A DNA stretch of 64,000 nt. Origin: Nymphaea colorata (lineage: Eukaryota; Streptophyta; Magnoliopsida; Nymphaeales; Nymphaeaceae). A model generated the notes under the pieces. That model had not been told where the DNA came from. It worked only from the letters and a program-made list of their open reading frames with translations, and made no database searches. How positions within the stretch are numbered: position 1 is the first letter of the stretch; every line of letters begins with the position of its first letter. Below, piece by piece: positions 1-14,419 of the stretch. The stretch covers positions 9,305,001 to 9,369,000 of the forward strand of contig NC_045148.1 of the NCBI RefSeq assembly GCF_008831285.2. Direction: 5' to 3'. The position numbers and the translations under genes were made by a program.

Positions 1-2094
1 AAAACAGGAAATATTTTAAAATAATATTAGTGATAATACGAAGAATTGCTGTATTTTATTATATAAAAGATGGGTTTACATCAGAAATACGAATCAAAAC
101 TCATGGACTGGCATCAACCAAAGTGCACTGTTGTTTCAAGGAAGTTACCAATAATATTTAAAAGACTGAAGTTTTTCAAATTATGTAGCTGAAGAATTTT
201 ATTTATGTGTCGGCTTTTTGAAAATATACTTTAGAAAACCAGATATTGTGTGTTCTTTTCTTAATAGGTTGCAGCTTTGCCGGCCATGTAAGAGTCTACA
301 TTTGTTGCTTTTTCCCAGACCGGCCGTATAAAGAATCCGGTAACTTAAGTAGCTGATCAAAGGAGAAAATTATGCACTTTAAGCTAAAACTTTTATCATA
401 ATTTAGATAGGATTGGGGTCTGGATTCCAATACAAAACCATAAAATGTATCAAAATCTGAATATAAGATCTGATCCTTTTCTAATCAGACCAAACTAATC
501 CAGGTGAATCTGATTCACTGGCATCTCTAATGCTCGTGGTTTAGACCAGTTGGCCGGTACTTAGGGTTGTACAGGTGAGCCAACCCGAGCTCGACTCAAA
601 ACTCGCTTGGTCAAGTTCAACTCATTTGTTAAATGAGTCGAGCTTGAACTCAACTGAGAACTTGAGCTTATAAATGAGTTGACCTCGAGTTACATGAATT
701 CAACTCGAATAAGCTCATTTAATCTAGGCTATCCTTTTTTTGTAATTTTCAAACTTAAAACAAAGGAAAGAGATCAGGTCAAATTTGGAGTTGGTAAACA
801 AGCTTAAACGAGTCGAGCTTGAGCCACGATTTGGTTTATCAAGTTGTACTGCGCTCGAGCTGACCTTGTACAGCTTGACTCAAGCTCGATCTGACCTCAG
901 GTTGAGCAAGATATGAGTCAAGTCGAGCTAGAGCTCGATGCGATTCGACTCTTCTACGGCCCTAAAGTTAGTTAATCAGTCATATTTCTTCAACACCAGA
1001 CCCAATAAGCCTTGATCTGGATGAGAACCAAGCGCCCAAATCCCCAACCAGATAGAGGGGAATGAAAAAAATATTCTGTAGAGATGACGATGTCAAGCAC
1101 ATAGGAGTGAATGTAAGAAATTGCTTGCACAGACATGCAAAAAAGTGCTCATTTTAATATTGATATTTTAAAATAATCTTTTTCATTTACATATTAATGC
1201 CGCTTAAAATTTTATAACTAGTGCTTTTTAACTACAATTTTTTGGCTCCGCTCTTGCAAGTGCAATATATTGGTCTATATGTCTATTATCTATATATTTT
1301 TTGTTTTTTGTAACTAAAAAAGTGATAAAATTACTTTAAAATGAGATTTAAAAATATAAATACCTGCCATGCATCATACGTTTACGGCCCGAGTGCATGA
1401 CTGGACCGAATTTTTGCGTGTGCCTAATCAGATCGATCCAGATCCAGATACAGATAGGCGCATATGCGGATGCTGAATGCCCTAAAGCATATTCTTGTTG
1501 TTCTAAACAAAATGATTCGGATAATTTTGGCATCTTAAACAGCCTACGATCCTGATCCAATATAGACAACAAGCCAATATGACGATGCTAAATGCCCTAA
1601 AGCACATGCTTTTATTCTGAAAAAATGTTTCGGATAATTTCTTGCATAACCTCATATGTGTTAAACGCACTGGAGACTATGAAAAATAACTCAAAATGAA
1701 AAAAAGAAAAGAAAGACAAAAAGTCATTTTTTTTCAAATGAGCAGGAGAAGTTGTTCATAAGAAATCCATCTCCAGCACGGTTTGCCATAATCTCAAGGT
1801 ACTTCTTTTTGGTTTTGCCAAAAAACTATTTTAAATTCAGTTTTGATGACAAAACCAGGGTTTTAACATGGTTCGAACTTCATTTAAAGGACTCACAAGA
1901 TGCAATCGGGGCATATAAGCTAGAATCTGTCATTATTTTTGGGTTTGAAATGCTGATTATGTTCCACATAACAATTATTTACAGCAGACCACGACTTCAA
2001 GCTCATCTAGGGGACCAACTAGCCTAAAAATTGTGGAAGCTATGCCAGTTACTTTAAGGAACTATAACATATTCAAAAGAAAAGAAAGAGGGCG
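1..2094. other. Intergenic DNA, no gene recognised
   Basis: AT-rich intergenic sequence. No open frame resembles a known protein. It holds the GAGCTCGA-rich element at 562-964. At 1237-1255 it also holds a short motif, read on the minus strand as AGAGCGGAGCCAAAAAATT, that resembles the ends of the elements near 14.6 kb, 22.2 kb and 54.4 kb. The right edge is the 3' flank of the minus-strand UVR/ApaG gene. Confidence 0.6.
562..964. mobile_element. Non-autonomous element rich in GAGCTCGA, hAT-like ends
   Basis: The segment starts TAGGGTTGTA and ends TACGGCCCTA, which read as imperfect terminal inverted repeats. The interior is dense in short alternating words such as GAGTCGAGCTTGAGC. The same composition and similar ends occur at 23873, 40113-40779 and 55748-56088. 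Such short elements with TAGGG-type ends are usually non-autonomous hAT relatives in plants. I could not find a clean 8-bp target duplication, so the class is an inference. It encodes nothing. Confidence 0.45.
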
Positions 2095-5000
2095 CTAAAT
2101 CTCATCAATATCATAATCATGGACCGACAGAGCAAAAGGAGCAATAACAACACTGAAAGTTGTAGTGTTGGCTTTGTCGACGTGCCTCATCTCAAATTCT
2201 CCTTCCTGCAAAGTAACATTGTGCTTATTAGATTGACAAGGAAGTTGACGACATGAAGTGAAACTATGGAGCCAAAGGCAACCATGAACAGCAATTCAAG
2301 CTTACCATCTTCCCGGAAGAAGTTCCTAAGGGGCATGCAGAAGAATACTCGAAATTTGTCCGTGGATGTATCACTGGTTGCTCTCCTATCACACCCATCC
2401 CCCTAAGGGAAAAGGAAAGAGTTAATAAAGGCAGGCAACACACACATACACACACAGAAAGAGAGAGAGAGAGCACTGGCAGCCCTCCTCTAACACCCAT
2501 TCCCCTAGTAGAAAAAGGATTGATTTAACAAATCCATGCAACAAGACAGAGAAAGAGCGAGCATATACCACACGTGCTCAGTTTTTCCATGGCCGTCAGT
2601 GATGATCCAGTGTCTCCTGAGTAGTTGAACAGGCCGTTCAGAATTGTTGGTAATTCTTATACGATAAGCAAAAAAAAATTGATTTTCTGAAGGCTGACTT
2701 CGTCCTTCAATATAAATACTCTTGACATGGACCTGGATGCCCTGAACAATACAACAGAGATTAAAAGATTGAGCTTGTGCCTGTCAAACATGAGCAATAA
2801 AGATTAAGTGTCCATATAATAAGGTCCTTCACCCTCTTTAAATGTGTGGGTTGCTGGTTGCAACCACTTAACATGATACATGCAACCCCACTCTGACACT
2901 GAAGATACTCTGATATGCGAGGTTTTAGCAGATCAATTTCAAATAAGAGTGAAATATGGGAAAACCAATTTTATGCAGTCCTACTGCAGGAGACACTGTA
3001 AATGGAGTGTATACCAGCATCCATGCCGTAGAAAAGGAGGGACAATATTTTACCAAGGTAGTTGCATCACTTGAACATTTTAGCAGTCCACTTGGAGCTA
3101 AGAGCTGCAGTTCGTCTCGCAATTTTGCTGCATCCTGACCAAAAAAGCTCAGTAACTCAAACTGGCAATGCACATTTTGAGATATGTTCAGCGATTCACA
3201 TAAGAGAGTAAACTTCATTGAAACAAGCATGTGCCACATCTTGGGACATTCAACATAGTTGAGTGTGTCAGGCACAACACTTTCACATCTTTATTCTGCT
3301 GGCATAGATCAAATCATCAAAATCCAACTAGAAAGACTTGAACCTCAAATTGGATCTAGCTGATTTAAGATCACTCTTAGGTATTCCAGTAAATAGCATC
3401 CAGCATCTCAACAGCTATCTACCACTCTGACAACCATAATTTTCTTTTTTCTGTATAAAGCTTTTAGCTATGTTCACTGACATGCTGACAGCATTGCAAA
3501 AACAGGGAACGAGTACATTTTAAAAATGGACTGGTAGGAAAAAAAGGCATATTCGTCTTTTTCACTTAACTATGTCCAGAGAAGCTTTATTTGTTTGTGT
3601 TTGACTCGTGAGATACCAAATTAGGTGACATCTTACATAAGCAAAATCACACCAAATGATTAAGCAAATACAAAATCTTAAACGTCACTTCCTTTCAGTG
3701 GTAAATTAGACCGATTTTCAGGTGAAAATCTGATTGGAAACTTTAGAATACCCCATGCAAAACTTATGATATCTTTTAAATGTTAGGCCATGGAAAAGGA
3801 AACAAAAGGTGATAATCAAACAGAGGCTAAAATCTCAAATTTCTATGGTCAAAAAGAGAAGTGACATGGAAAGCAAAAAAGAAAAAAAGTAAAAAAGAGA
3901 GAGCAATGAAATCCAGCTGTTCAAGAACCAGGTAAAAAGCAGCTGAGGCTGAATATGGTTGAAAAGTGAAGTTACACATGGATGACTGAAGTCATTCAGC
4001 ATTTGGGCTAGACAGAAACCAATCAAGAGTTATGAAGGTAATTCTGCACTGACAGTATAAGGTATGATGAGACACTAGACAGTGATTATGTCCAAGAAGC
4101 AACCATTTTGTTCATGTCTTCAATGCTGTATTTGCAACGACACTTGCACATTTTGAAAAACACAGCTTCTATCAGTTGTATTTGCAACATTGCTGTTGTA
4201 CGTTAGAAATGCAGTTTTCTGCCTGGAATATATTCCAAGAACCCAATCCTAAAGATGCCTAACCGACCTTATCCTTAAGGTTCACCTGTTAATCGGTTCC
4301 AGTCTTTAACGTGGGCATTCTTGTCCACCAATCTACCAGGAACAGAGGGGCAAATGGTAGTTCATTGCATTGGAAGGACCTGCTAATATATTTATTTGTT
4401 CCATTTTAAAAAAAATACATAAAGAGAGATTGACCAAGAGTCAGCCTCTGGTTTTGGTGCCAAAGAGGAAAAGGAACCAAAGTCCTCCCAAATAAGCACT
4501 TGTGAATTTTCTGTTCTGGTGCTTCCTCTTTCTTCCTAAAATCCCCACAAAAATCATCCCCCCAAACACAGGGTAGGATCTTATTTCAGAAAAATTGTAT
4601 ACTAAAGCAAGACATGGTGGTAGACCGGCAGTTTATCCAGAAAAATAGTTGAGAGTAACAAATTCACGCATAGTCTATGTCCAATAGTTGGTCTTTCTTA
4701 TCTGGATTCATTCCAACTAATAATTTTTTTTTAGTTAGTTTTTTCCCTTAGGCCAAATAGACATGAGAAACTCCAAAGGATGTCCAAAAGGATCATGCCT
4801 GAGCTCACAAATAAGAAAAATAACTTTGCCACTGATGAACACAACAACAAAGACATCAGCATGGTTCTCATCAACTTCAGTGAAAAAGATGTTCCAAAAC
4901 TTGACATCAGGTACCTCGAATCTCTCATCTTCAACTGCTTCTTTCAACATTCGACGAAGGCGTAAAACTGGTTCTTCTTCCTCAAATGACCTCAATGAAT

Positions 5001-7176
5001 CTCTAAGTCTTGCAGCTTCCTTGTAATCCTGAAATGAAATATCATATAGGAAGAAGAATAAGAAATCAACCCAAACAACTTAGCGAATAGTGAGTTCAAG
5101 AGAAAGACACACAAACAGCAGTATAACATCCACAACAATGCACGATTCAATCAGCTCATGATCAAATATTTGAATTGCTCAACCAAGTAAGGAAAGCAAA
5201 AGTTTACCATCGCAACCGCTGCAGCTTATCTGAGATATACAAATAAATTTCACGTCCATCTAAGATCAATCTCAGTAATCAGAATTGAATAAATACACCC
5301 CAAAATCAAGCCGGGGGGAATAGAGACAGGCCTATATGCATGAGCTATTATTTCTTATTTGGACTGCATATATTAGAATTACTTAACAGCCATTAGCTAT
5401 TATTATTGCTCACTACAAGGCAGCTAACCCTGGGTTTCCATCGTCACGGGGATGATTTTATGCACAAATGGGAATTGCTAAAAATGATGATAACTGTAAT
5501 TTTTGGGTGTGCTCATGTGATGGAAGTTCTTTTGAAATGTATCTGTAAATTCACCAATAAGTACTGAAAACTTATCCTCGAACACAAGTTTTGGTCAAGA
5601 AATGAGGCTATGTCCGTTAAACAGTGATGTAGCTTCATCTCCTAACCCAAATTGCTCCAAAATTAACAATTAAACATGACACTATCTTCTTCCTTGGAGT
5701 GGCTAACAAAGCATTAAGACGCTAATATAAAGACCTGTACTGTCACTAAGTGCAGGTCAATGAATACACTCTGCCATGAATACATGCACGAACATGCAAA
5801 CACAAATGGATAACATAGACCAAGTTGATAGCACACACGCACACAATATGATGCCTAGAAATGTGATCTCCTATGTATATACCACCTTTCTGGCGATTTA
5901 AACTGTTAAGTCCAACTTGAGCGAGTGATCTTAAAATGTTCAAAACTATATAATTTTAGAAAATATATATCATGGAAATCCATTGTTTAGGTCGGATTTT
6001 GTGAATCATAATTTAAGACCGTTAATTAACTGGTCTACACATCATTTTTTCCCACGATTTCTTCATATATTTTTTCATGAATTTTTTTAATTCCCATTGA
6101 ACTTTTCGGTTGGATTCATCAAAGATAACTTTGGAAAACACCCTAAATTTCATATTTATATATGCATACATACATACGTGTGTTTGTATATATATGTGTG
6201 TGTAGAGTAATTGGTAGATCCCAGACAACTAGGTCAGGGACAAAAAACAGACCCTCCTAAATTGATTGTTAAAGTACTTTCTTGTATAATCTAACCGTAT
6301 AAATGGGACTTTTAAATTTTTAATAATGTTTTAATGAGAAGTTATAGTACTAAAAAAATGGAAGGCTTTTATGACACCAAATTTTTAATAGTATAGAAAC
6401 AAGCGTTGTTCTTCAAAACAACTTGAATTAAGACATGTTTTATGTTGAATCAGTATTTATAAACAAAGTAGTTGATCAGTAGGGCGGAAACACTCTAACA
6501 TAAGAAAAGGGGAAAGAAGAAAGAAAGCCTGACTTGAGTCGATGCAAAGGAAAAACTTTACATGCAGCCACGGCCTCAGATTTTAAGAAAAGCTAAATCA
6601 TTATATTTCCGATCACGTATTACTATTTCAATAAACGGAATTTAAACAAACAATGTCCATCATATCCATCATAAGAAGCTTTGAAACTAAACAAATATGC
6701 GAAACAAACAAAATACCTATACTTCTTTTTTCTACTTCTTCCCGTCATCGCCGAAATCTTTCTTAAATCTAAATACTGATCACCATTACTAAAAATTAGA
6801 ACACCCAAATCACTTCGACTGAGTCAATATCTCGACATCCTAAATTCGAAATCACATAAACACTAGAGCGAAAAATCGAATTATGATGGCTATCAGTCAA
6901 ATAAGCCCACCGAGCAATTCACCAGAGGATAAAGATCAATCAGAAAGCGTGGAACCGGACCTCAGATTTCGCCGCAACGGCCATCTGCTGCTTCAGTAGA
7001 GCGTAGGTCTGACGCCGGCTTAAAGACCGTTGGGAAACCTCTCCACCATTGTCCTGGGAAGAAGAAGCAACCACCCTGAACAGTAGATCAGGTTTCCGGG
7101 AATTGCAGCTCCATGACAACGGTTTTCTCAGACTTGGGCTGCGAGCGGCAAAGAACTTCAAGCTCGACATTTCCAT
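2095..7176 (-). CDS. UVR and ApaG (DUF525) domain protein, probably plastid-targeted
   Basis: Six exons on the minus strand: 7176-6961, 5028-4915, 3134-3054, 2741-2569, 2402-2306 and 2205-2095. All introns are GT-AG and the model gives 263 residues. Residues 1-50 are rich in Ser and Arg and lack acidic residues for the first 29, as expected of a plastid transit peptide. Two UVR-like repeats follow (about 58-88 and 93-130), each ending in a variant of A-A-[RK]-L-R-D. Residues 138-263 form an ApaG domain, with RRHWIITD near 169 and FEYSSACPL near 202. UVR motifs pair with UvrB/UvrC or Clp-adaptor partners in other proteins, and ApaG is a fibronectin-like fold of unknown activity. The biochemical role here is unknown. 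The start at 7176 is the first in-frame ATG. A start at 7170 (third codon) is possible. Confidence 0.9.
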
Positions 7177-7214
7177 CCTTCGCCTCTTCACCTTCCTCTC
7201 TTTGCCCTTCCCCC

Positions 7215-7256
7215 TCAGAATTTTCCGTTGAATTCGATGTTTGAATCTACCGCCAT
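7215..7256 (-). promoter_or_regulatory. 13-codon upstream ORF before the UVR/ApaG start
   Basis: On the minus strand an ATG at 7256-7254, in the strong context GCCATGGCG, opens 13 codons and stops at TGA 7217-7215. This is 38 bases before the main ATG at 7176. If the transcript starts upstream of 7256, this upstream ORF would be met first by scanning ribosomes and could lower translation of the main frame. The transcription start is not visible, so the leader may instead begin downstream of it. Confidence 0.4.
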
Positions 7257-9865
7257 GGCGGAGAATTAGTTGCTCCGGCGTGGAGGAGATCTTTCGGGGC
7301 TCTTATAGGAAGCCTAGATGACGAAAACAACCCCGACCCTCATGAACGTTTGCGGAACCTGCCACTGCTTTGGTTCTATTGGCTTCAGTGGTCTCGACTC
7401 GGCTCGACCCCGGCCCAAGCCTTGTTCGATGATCTAAGACCAAGTTTTTCTCTTCTTAAGGAAAAGTAAGTTCGAATTTTTGGTTCAGTCGAAGAATTCT
7501 CGAAACTGTCTTTCTTATTTTATTCATGAGTTGCATTGGTGTCTGATGTAAATTTCATAATATATATTAATTAATATACTAGTCTCATTGCACAATAAAA
7601 GTATTTTTGAGTTAAAACAAACTTATCAAATGTGATAAATGTTAAAAGTAATCCTTTTGTTCAAATAATATAAAAACATAGCCCATAGATATATTTGTAG
7701 ATCAGTTTTATGTATGATTTGGTCTTATCTGAGAATGCATATCCTTTGAAATAAAGTTAAATTGTACCATCAATCAAAAAGCAAGTTCAATCTACCACAT
7801 TGTGTGCTTATCATTTCTGGTTTCAATTCAGCACTAAAATCCAAACTTTCTTCAAATTTGTCATGAATATCTCCAAAATAATATGTTTTTACGTTATTTA
7901 TATTAATACAACAAATTATTGCAAAAACAATACTTCAACAAAACAAATAGTGTGAAAAGTGTGTTGCAAACAATATTATGGGCAGACAGCCTTATGAAAG
8001 TTGTTCATTTTTGGATAATACACCAAAGTGACCTTGTTGTCTAAGGCTGGTTCATCTTAAAGGTGAATCTAATCTGAAATCCATATTCATTAGGACCCAT
8101 TGTCTAAAGAAACAGTGGATTTCAGATCCACATCAAGTGACAAAAACCTCAGATCCAAAGTCCAACCACAAATGGAGAGGTTGGACCTTGGATTCTCAAA
8201 TCAAAGATTTTAGTGATCCAATATCACCTTGAATCATACCCGACCCGTATCTTAAAACACAAACATAGACTCACCTATGATTTTGGAGACCTTGATTAAT
8301 GATTAATGGCAAGTTCGTGGTTCTTTTGAAGATTTGGGAGTTTTTTATGCGGTGCCCTTTGGTTCTGCTAAAAATCCAAACAACCCGACCACAAGTTTGC
8401 GTTTTTCCCTCTTCACCACATTTTTTTTTCCCTTTCTCTTTTTTTTTTAATGTTTTGTTTTCTTGTGGATGAAAACAGCAAAATGTGGTGCTTCTATTGC
8501 CTCATGGAATTGCATTTATCTTGGAACTTGTTTTCCTTTTCCTTTAAATGTGGGTCGGAGTAAGTTCAATAATTTGGATTTGGAGTTCAATAAAGTTCAT
8601 TCATTGTGCACTTTCTCTATAAAAGAGACCCGCCGCTCAACAGGAAAACTCATTGTCAGTAAAGAGCCGAAGTTTTCGCCTAACCTCTCGTCCCTTTAAA
8701 AATAGTTTGGTAGCAAAAACACGTTATAAATGTCGAATGAATCTGTTGCTGAGGTTGGAGCGAATTTATGGAGCAAGCGTCGAGACATATTTACAAAACA
8801 CTAAAAAAGTGTCTCTGCTACTACCAAATGACTCTGTAGAATGTTTGGCATATTAATCGTCTCATGAATCTACCTTGACAAATTCATAAAACACTTTTTG
8901 GGTCAGGTACTTAAGACAATAACATTATGTTATAATACATTATTTGCTTTTGGTGTTTTAGGTGTTGCGCTTCATTGTGCATCAACTTGTCCCATGTTTA
9001 CAACACTAGAGGACAATGTTTCTAGCACTTGAAATAAACAGTGCACCCCAAACCATTGTGCCAATTCCTTCACAAACTTATACACTTTCACTTGAATTTA
9101 AACTTATGAATGACAGGTTGAACCAGCAGGACTGTTCTCTTAGTTTTACAGCTTGTTGTTCAAGTAATATAATAAACACACATATATATATATATAATCA
9201 ATATGTGAGTTTATATATTTAATTGGAATTATACATACATTTAAACGCACATGCACATATATATACAAGGAAACCCTTGTCAAAAATGTTTGCACCTTTT
9301 ATTGATAAAAAAAAAATGCATACACAGCAAACCTTCAAATATTTCTCAACAAAAGGCAGCAAAAGGCTAATATATGACATATGATTGCACTATATTGTTT
9401 CAATCACACGGTTGACAAATCAAAACAAAAAAACACGACTTTTTTTTAGGTAAGCGGGGTTTGACTCACTGCTCGTGCTCGAATAAAGCAGAAACCCCCA
9501 CCCAACCCTTCATTCTTTAGTGTACAGGGCATGTGTCGTCGATACTTCGATATGTCATTCTTCAACTTGCATGTGAGTGACCCCTCGTTTGAGGCAAATA
9601 TGTGAGGTCGAGAGACACGAAAAATGGAAAATAGTTACATGAAACCTCTCGGAAATATGATCTCCAGTTGAACATGCTTCCTATTCTGCATGGTACAGAT
9701 TTATTAGTATTTTTTGTTTTATATTTTTTGGTTTTGTTTGGGATTTTTTTGTTTTCGGGTTTACTTTAAAAAACCACGTTAACAAATTCATTACTTTTTA
9801 AATTGTTAGCAAATTTTGTATATTTTCGGGGAGTGAGATTAAATTTAATCCTTCCTCTCACCCGA
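7257..9865. other. Intergenic DNA between divergent genes
   Basis: The left end carries the promoter of the minus-strand UVR/ApaG gene. The rest is AT-rich with no convincing coding sequence. Around 8040-8260 there are repeated words such as GGATTTCAGATCC that recur near 19.8-20.1 kb and 38.7 kb and look like worn miniature elements. A (TA)n stretch lies near 9180-9200. No RNA gene is recognised. Confidence 0.55.
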
Positions 9866-10269
9866 AAGTGGGGGCAGAGGTAAACGTTGCGTACCGTTCG
9901 AACCGGACGTATCGTTTAATAGGAAATGATAAACGATCCGATACTCAAACGAATAAAACATCGTTGTTAAAATCATTATACAAGGGCCTTTATGGGCCGA
10001 TACGCATCGTTTCACCACCAAGATAATGCCACGAGGCCGATCCGGCGCTTGGATTTATCAGCCGATACAGACCTCTATTGGGCGTTAAAACTTTTATGAA
10101 AATTTTAGGAGAAATAAAATATTTTATTTTATGGAAATCAGTGAAAAAATCAAAGTGAAAATACAACGAAAATTATTTTAACGATAGCCAACACTATGTA
10201 ACACGTAACAGGCGATACGACGCCATAGTTCGTATCGCTACTCTCGATACGCCGATACTTACGATATCG
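9866..10269. mobile_element. CGATAC/GTATCG-rich repeat-like block
   Basis: Two clusters of CGATAC and its complement GTATCG (about 9905-10070 and 10200-10265) flank an AT-rich middle of about 130 bases. Words of this type, in both orientations at the two sides, suggest a decayed non-autonomous inverted-repeat element. I could not define exact termini or a target duplication. It stops within about 25 bases of the telo-box of the ubiquitin-eS31 gene, so it forms most of that gene's upstream region. It contains TGGGCC at 9993-9998, which has the sequence of the site II element of plant ribosomal-protein promoters. Confidence 0.4.
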
Positions 10270-10299
10270 TATAAAGCGCTCCGCCTTCTGAAACCCTAA
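10270..10299 (+). promoter_or_regulatory. TATA-like box and telo-box of the ubiquitin-eS31 gene
   Basis: TATAAAG at 10270-10276 is followed by AAACCCTAA at 10291-10299, then a CT-rich leader to the ATG at 10396. AAACCCTAA is the telo-box, a known element of plant ribosomal-protein and translation-factor promoters. The CT-rich leader fits a TOP-like plant ribosomal-protein mRNA. The TATA call is weaker because many such genes lack one. Confidence 0.6.
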
Positions 10300-10866
<567 letters not shown>

Positions 10867-13800
10867 CGCGGGCGAAGGTTCTGTCTTCGTTTGATTCTTC
10901 TTCCTCGTTTGGCTTTTGTCCGGATTATGATGGAAATGAACTCTTTTGTAGGGTTTTGCTATTCGAGTTTTATTAGCATATAGCTCTTCTTCTTTAGATT
11001 TAAGAATATGGGACGGACTATTTCTGTTTTTGATTTGGATGAGATTCGAATGCTCTATACTTTTGATATGAAAGTTGGTTATCTGTTTTGATGATTACCT
11101 TTTCAATATGAGGGAATTATTCTTAATTTGGTCTATGTTTCATCTTCTATTATGGTAATGCTTTTAGCATTCAACATGTGTGGTTTTGCTTCCTATGGTG
11201 AGGATATATATTGTGCAGATGGATTGCATTCATTTGTTTTCTCTTGACCGGTTATGTTGCTTTAGAAGCAAATCGAATCAAAGAGGAAAGGGTCAAGAGT
11301 ACGAGGGCAATGACAAACAATGTCGCCCTGTAGATTCACGACGTGATTCTTTGTCAAATGTGAAGTAGGTTTTTGTTCCTGCCAATACTCGTACGCTTAA
11401 TTTTGGGTGTCGTACTTGGCTAGACGATTGAACATGTGGAGTATCGTATGTCAGTTTGTTTCATTGACTTTTGTTGTCCTTGTGTCATTTTCCCACTGAT
11501 TTTGCAGTTTTGTTTTTTTTTTCTGCTGCCATTACTACCTTGTAATTTATATGAAATTATCGACATTTGTGATATTTGATCCTTACTGGATGGATTTCAT
11601 GTGGCCTTTCCGCCGGAGTTGGACGTGTCATCAGTTTTTTCTCCATTTCTTATTCTTGTTTGATGTCATGTCTAATGGCATGGTTTGATGAATCAGTGGG
11701 TGCCAAGCTCAATCTTCTCTTTGTTCACACTTTTTCTTTATATACATTTATTTGAAAGTTTGGTTATATGCATCATTTAGCGAGTATGAATTCTGGAAAG
11801 CATTTAACAATAGGTTTTGTGGATGGTGAGCGTTAATGTTTAGAGGAGTTTGGGGCACATATATGCCCTGTGCAGCTAATCTCTAACATGTTCTTATTGC
11901 TCTTTTGGTTCCACATGTTGCAATATGAATAATTCTGATTCATGGGGTTCTCAATATGAATTGAATTCCTATGCGTTGTATAGAAATCCATTTTAGTTTA
12001 CTTGCAAATCAGCATTCTTTTGATTGCGTGCATTTCCTTGTCTGAATTTTAATTGGATTGCTATTCTTTGGGATTCATGTGAGAAATCAGGAATACTTCA
12101 AACATGAATATGGTAGGTAGTAGATGTACAATCCATATTTATGTATTGGAAGGGAACAAACATCAGAAAAGTAGTGTTAATTGTGCCCAGAGGATATAGT
12201 GTGTTAGATCGTATGAAATGGTGAAAGGCTGGGCATCATCAGGCTGGATAATCGATGGGTACTCGGTACCCACCTGCTCGGGGCCCTGCTTGAGCAAAAA
12301 AAAAAAAAGGCATTAGGCTGGCCCAGGTGGGCCCGACTAAGCCAGTTCGGCCTGAAAAGATTTTTTTTAATTTTATTGATTTTTTTATATAATTATGATA
12401 TTTAATCAATATTATATGTGTGTATACTAAAATGTTAAGTTTCATCTAATGTCCGAAGGGATATGACCGATTTTGCTGTGAGGATTAACTCTTGTTGGTT
12501 CCTTTTATGTTATATGTAGTTTATGTCCCTTTGGCGCAAGTTTTCAACATCTGTGTGAAACAATTGTTCCGTGCTATTTTCAAATGCGATCTTTTTATCT
12601 TCTCAACCTTCATGTTGTCACCGTATTCACCTTCTGGACTTTACTTTTTTGGCTAACCTTTACAATACTAGGTGAGTTGTCTCCAAGTCCAAGATAGATA
12701 GTCTCTGTGTCCATGAATTGCACTCATATGTAGAAGGTTGGCAGACCCTGTTAATCTGCTATGTACAGTTTTTTCTTTTGTACAAGCGCTAGGCTTGTTT
12801 AAATTGTTCAGAAGAGAACTCCACCACTTCATCATCATGATGCGATCAAGTGTCTGTGTAGCATTTCTTGCTTGCGAATGTCATGAAGGATGAATATTTT
12901 CCTATGTAGATTATGGTTCAGTTAAATGTTAGACTGTCATGCCGGCCTTTTTTGAGTTTGTCGCAATCAATCGTTCGGAAGATTGATTTTGGTCTCATTA
13001 TGTTTCTTTATTCGAATTGGTTCTTATTACAAAGGTATGATGAGTAACCAGTGTTGTATTCGGTGGTGTCTCAGGAGGAAATTATCAGGTTTGAAGTTCT
13101 CTTCCTCGGAGAGCACAATTTTGACATTTTGAAAATTGGACCCCCAAACGCCCTTCCTGTAATATCAACCATTAAATCCTTATGGACGTAGTCGAAGTTG
13201 ATTAAAGCAAGTTCTTTTACGGGTTTACCTGTGGGGTGGGACTTTCAGGTGCGGCGATTTGAGTCCATAGCAACAGCTTACTATCCCATGAATTTACATA
13301 AAAAAAATAGAGTAGATTCAAACACTTGTCACGACCACATTTTGAAGGTAGATTCATGGGGTAGTAGCAATGAATTTTAAGGTAGATTCATGAGATTAGT
13401 AGCAATGAGTTACTGTTTTCAAACATAAGCTTATTTCTCAACCAAACTCTCGCTTTTAGTTCTTCTGCTTCAGTCTTAAGATAATGGAATGGATGAATAA
13501 GACTTATTATGCTTTTGCCATTAGCCTTTTGGAGCAGACCTGTATAAGTTAGTAGATCCTTCTGAGATCGATGGACAAATTATCTGCACTGTACGATACG
13601 GCAATCTTATCAAAAGATTGGAAATTGCCACTCCACAAAAAGAAAGAACAAGGGAAAAAGTGGAATAAAAAGACCTCTTTAACATTTTGAAAATGACCTT
13701 CTAAGAGGTCGTTTGATTCATGTTCCATCAACAGGAAGGACGAGGGCATCTTGTTCTCCACACCCCTCTATTCTATCCTATTGGACATTATAGTTTGCTG

Positions 13801-14394
13801 TTTGATGAGATTAAGAACACAACCGTGTGTTTGTTCTGTCCCGTGTTTGATATCCTGCTTTTTCAAGCAGCTGCAAGAAGAGAGTTTCCGAATGGATGAT
13901 TTATTGCTTGAAGAAAGCATTCAATACCTCATTGCCACATTATTACTCCAAAGGTTCAATTAAAGTATACAACCAATAAGGTTAAGGGAAATGAAGTATG
14001 TGTATTCACATGTCACCATGTTTATCCATTGGCAAGTTGGGATTCAAGATTTTTTCAAATTTCCCTCTTCTTGTATATGCATTCCTCCATATCCAATAAA
14101 TTCCTTGGGAAAAATCATGTATATGCATCCCCATATCCAACAAGAAGAAGTAATTAAACAATAGAGGAGAATGTCTCATATAAGGATAAACAATTTAGAA
14201 TTTCTTTTCTTAGCTTTAAAATTTTGTGCCTCTCTTGATAACTAAAATTTCTTAGCGCTCTTCTTTGTCCCAAGTCACTCCCCAATGGGATATGTTTTCC
14301 CTTTTTCAATTCCCTTCATGCCTCAAAAATAATTGATTTTCCCATTGCTTTTCTTCTTGTAGCTCTCTTGAATGGTGGTTGTGGGATTTTGGAT
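10867..14394. other. Intergenic DNA downstream of the ubiquitin-eS31 gene
   Basis: T-rich sequence with no recognised coding potential. The first few hundred bases include the 3' untranslated region of the ubiquitin-eS31 gene. A GC-rich repeat-like segment at 12240-12355, with words such as GGCCCAGGTGGGCCC and two homopolymers, is followed by an AT-rich tail and looks like a worn element. Near 13690 the motif GGTCGTTTGATTC resembles the end of a miniature inverted-repeat element. No RNA gene is seen. Confidence 0.5.
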
Positions 14395-14419
14395 CTCCGT
14401 GGATACGCAATCTTAGATG

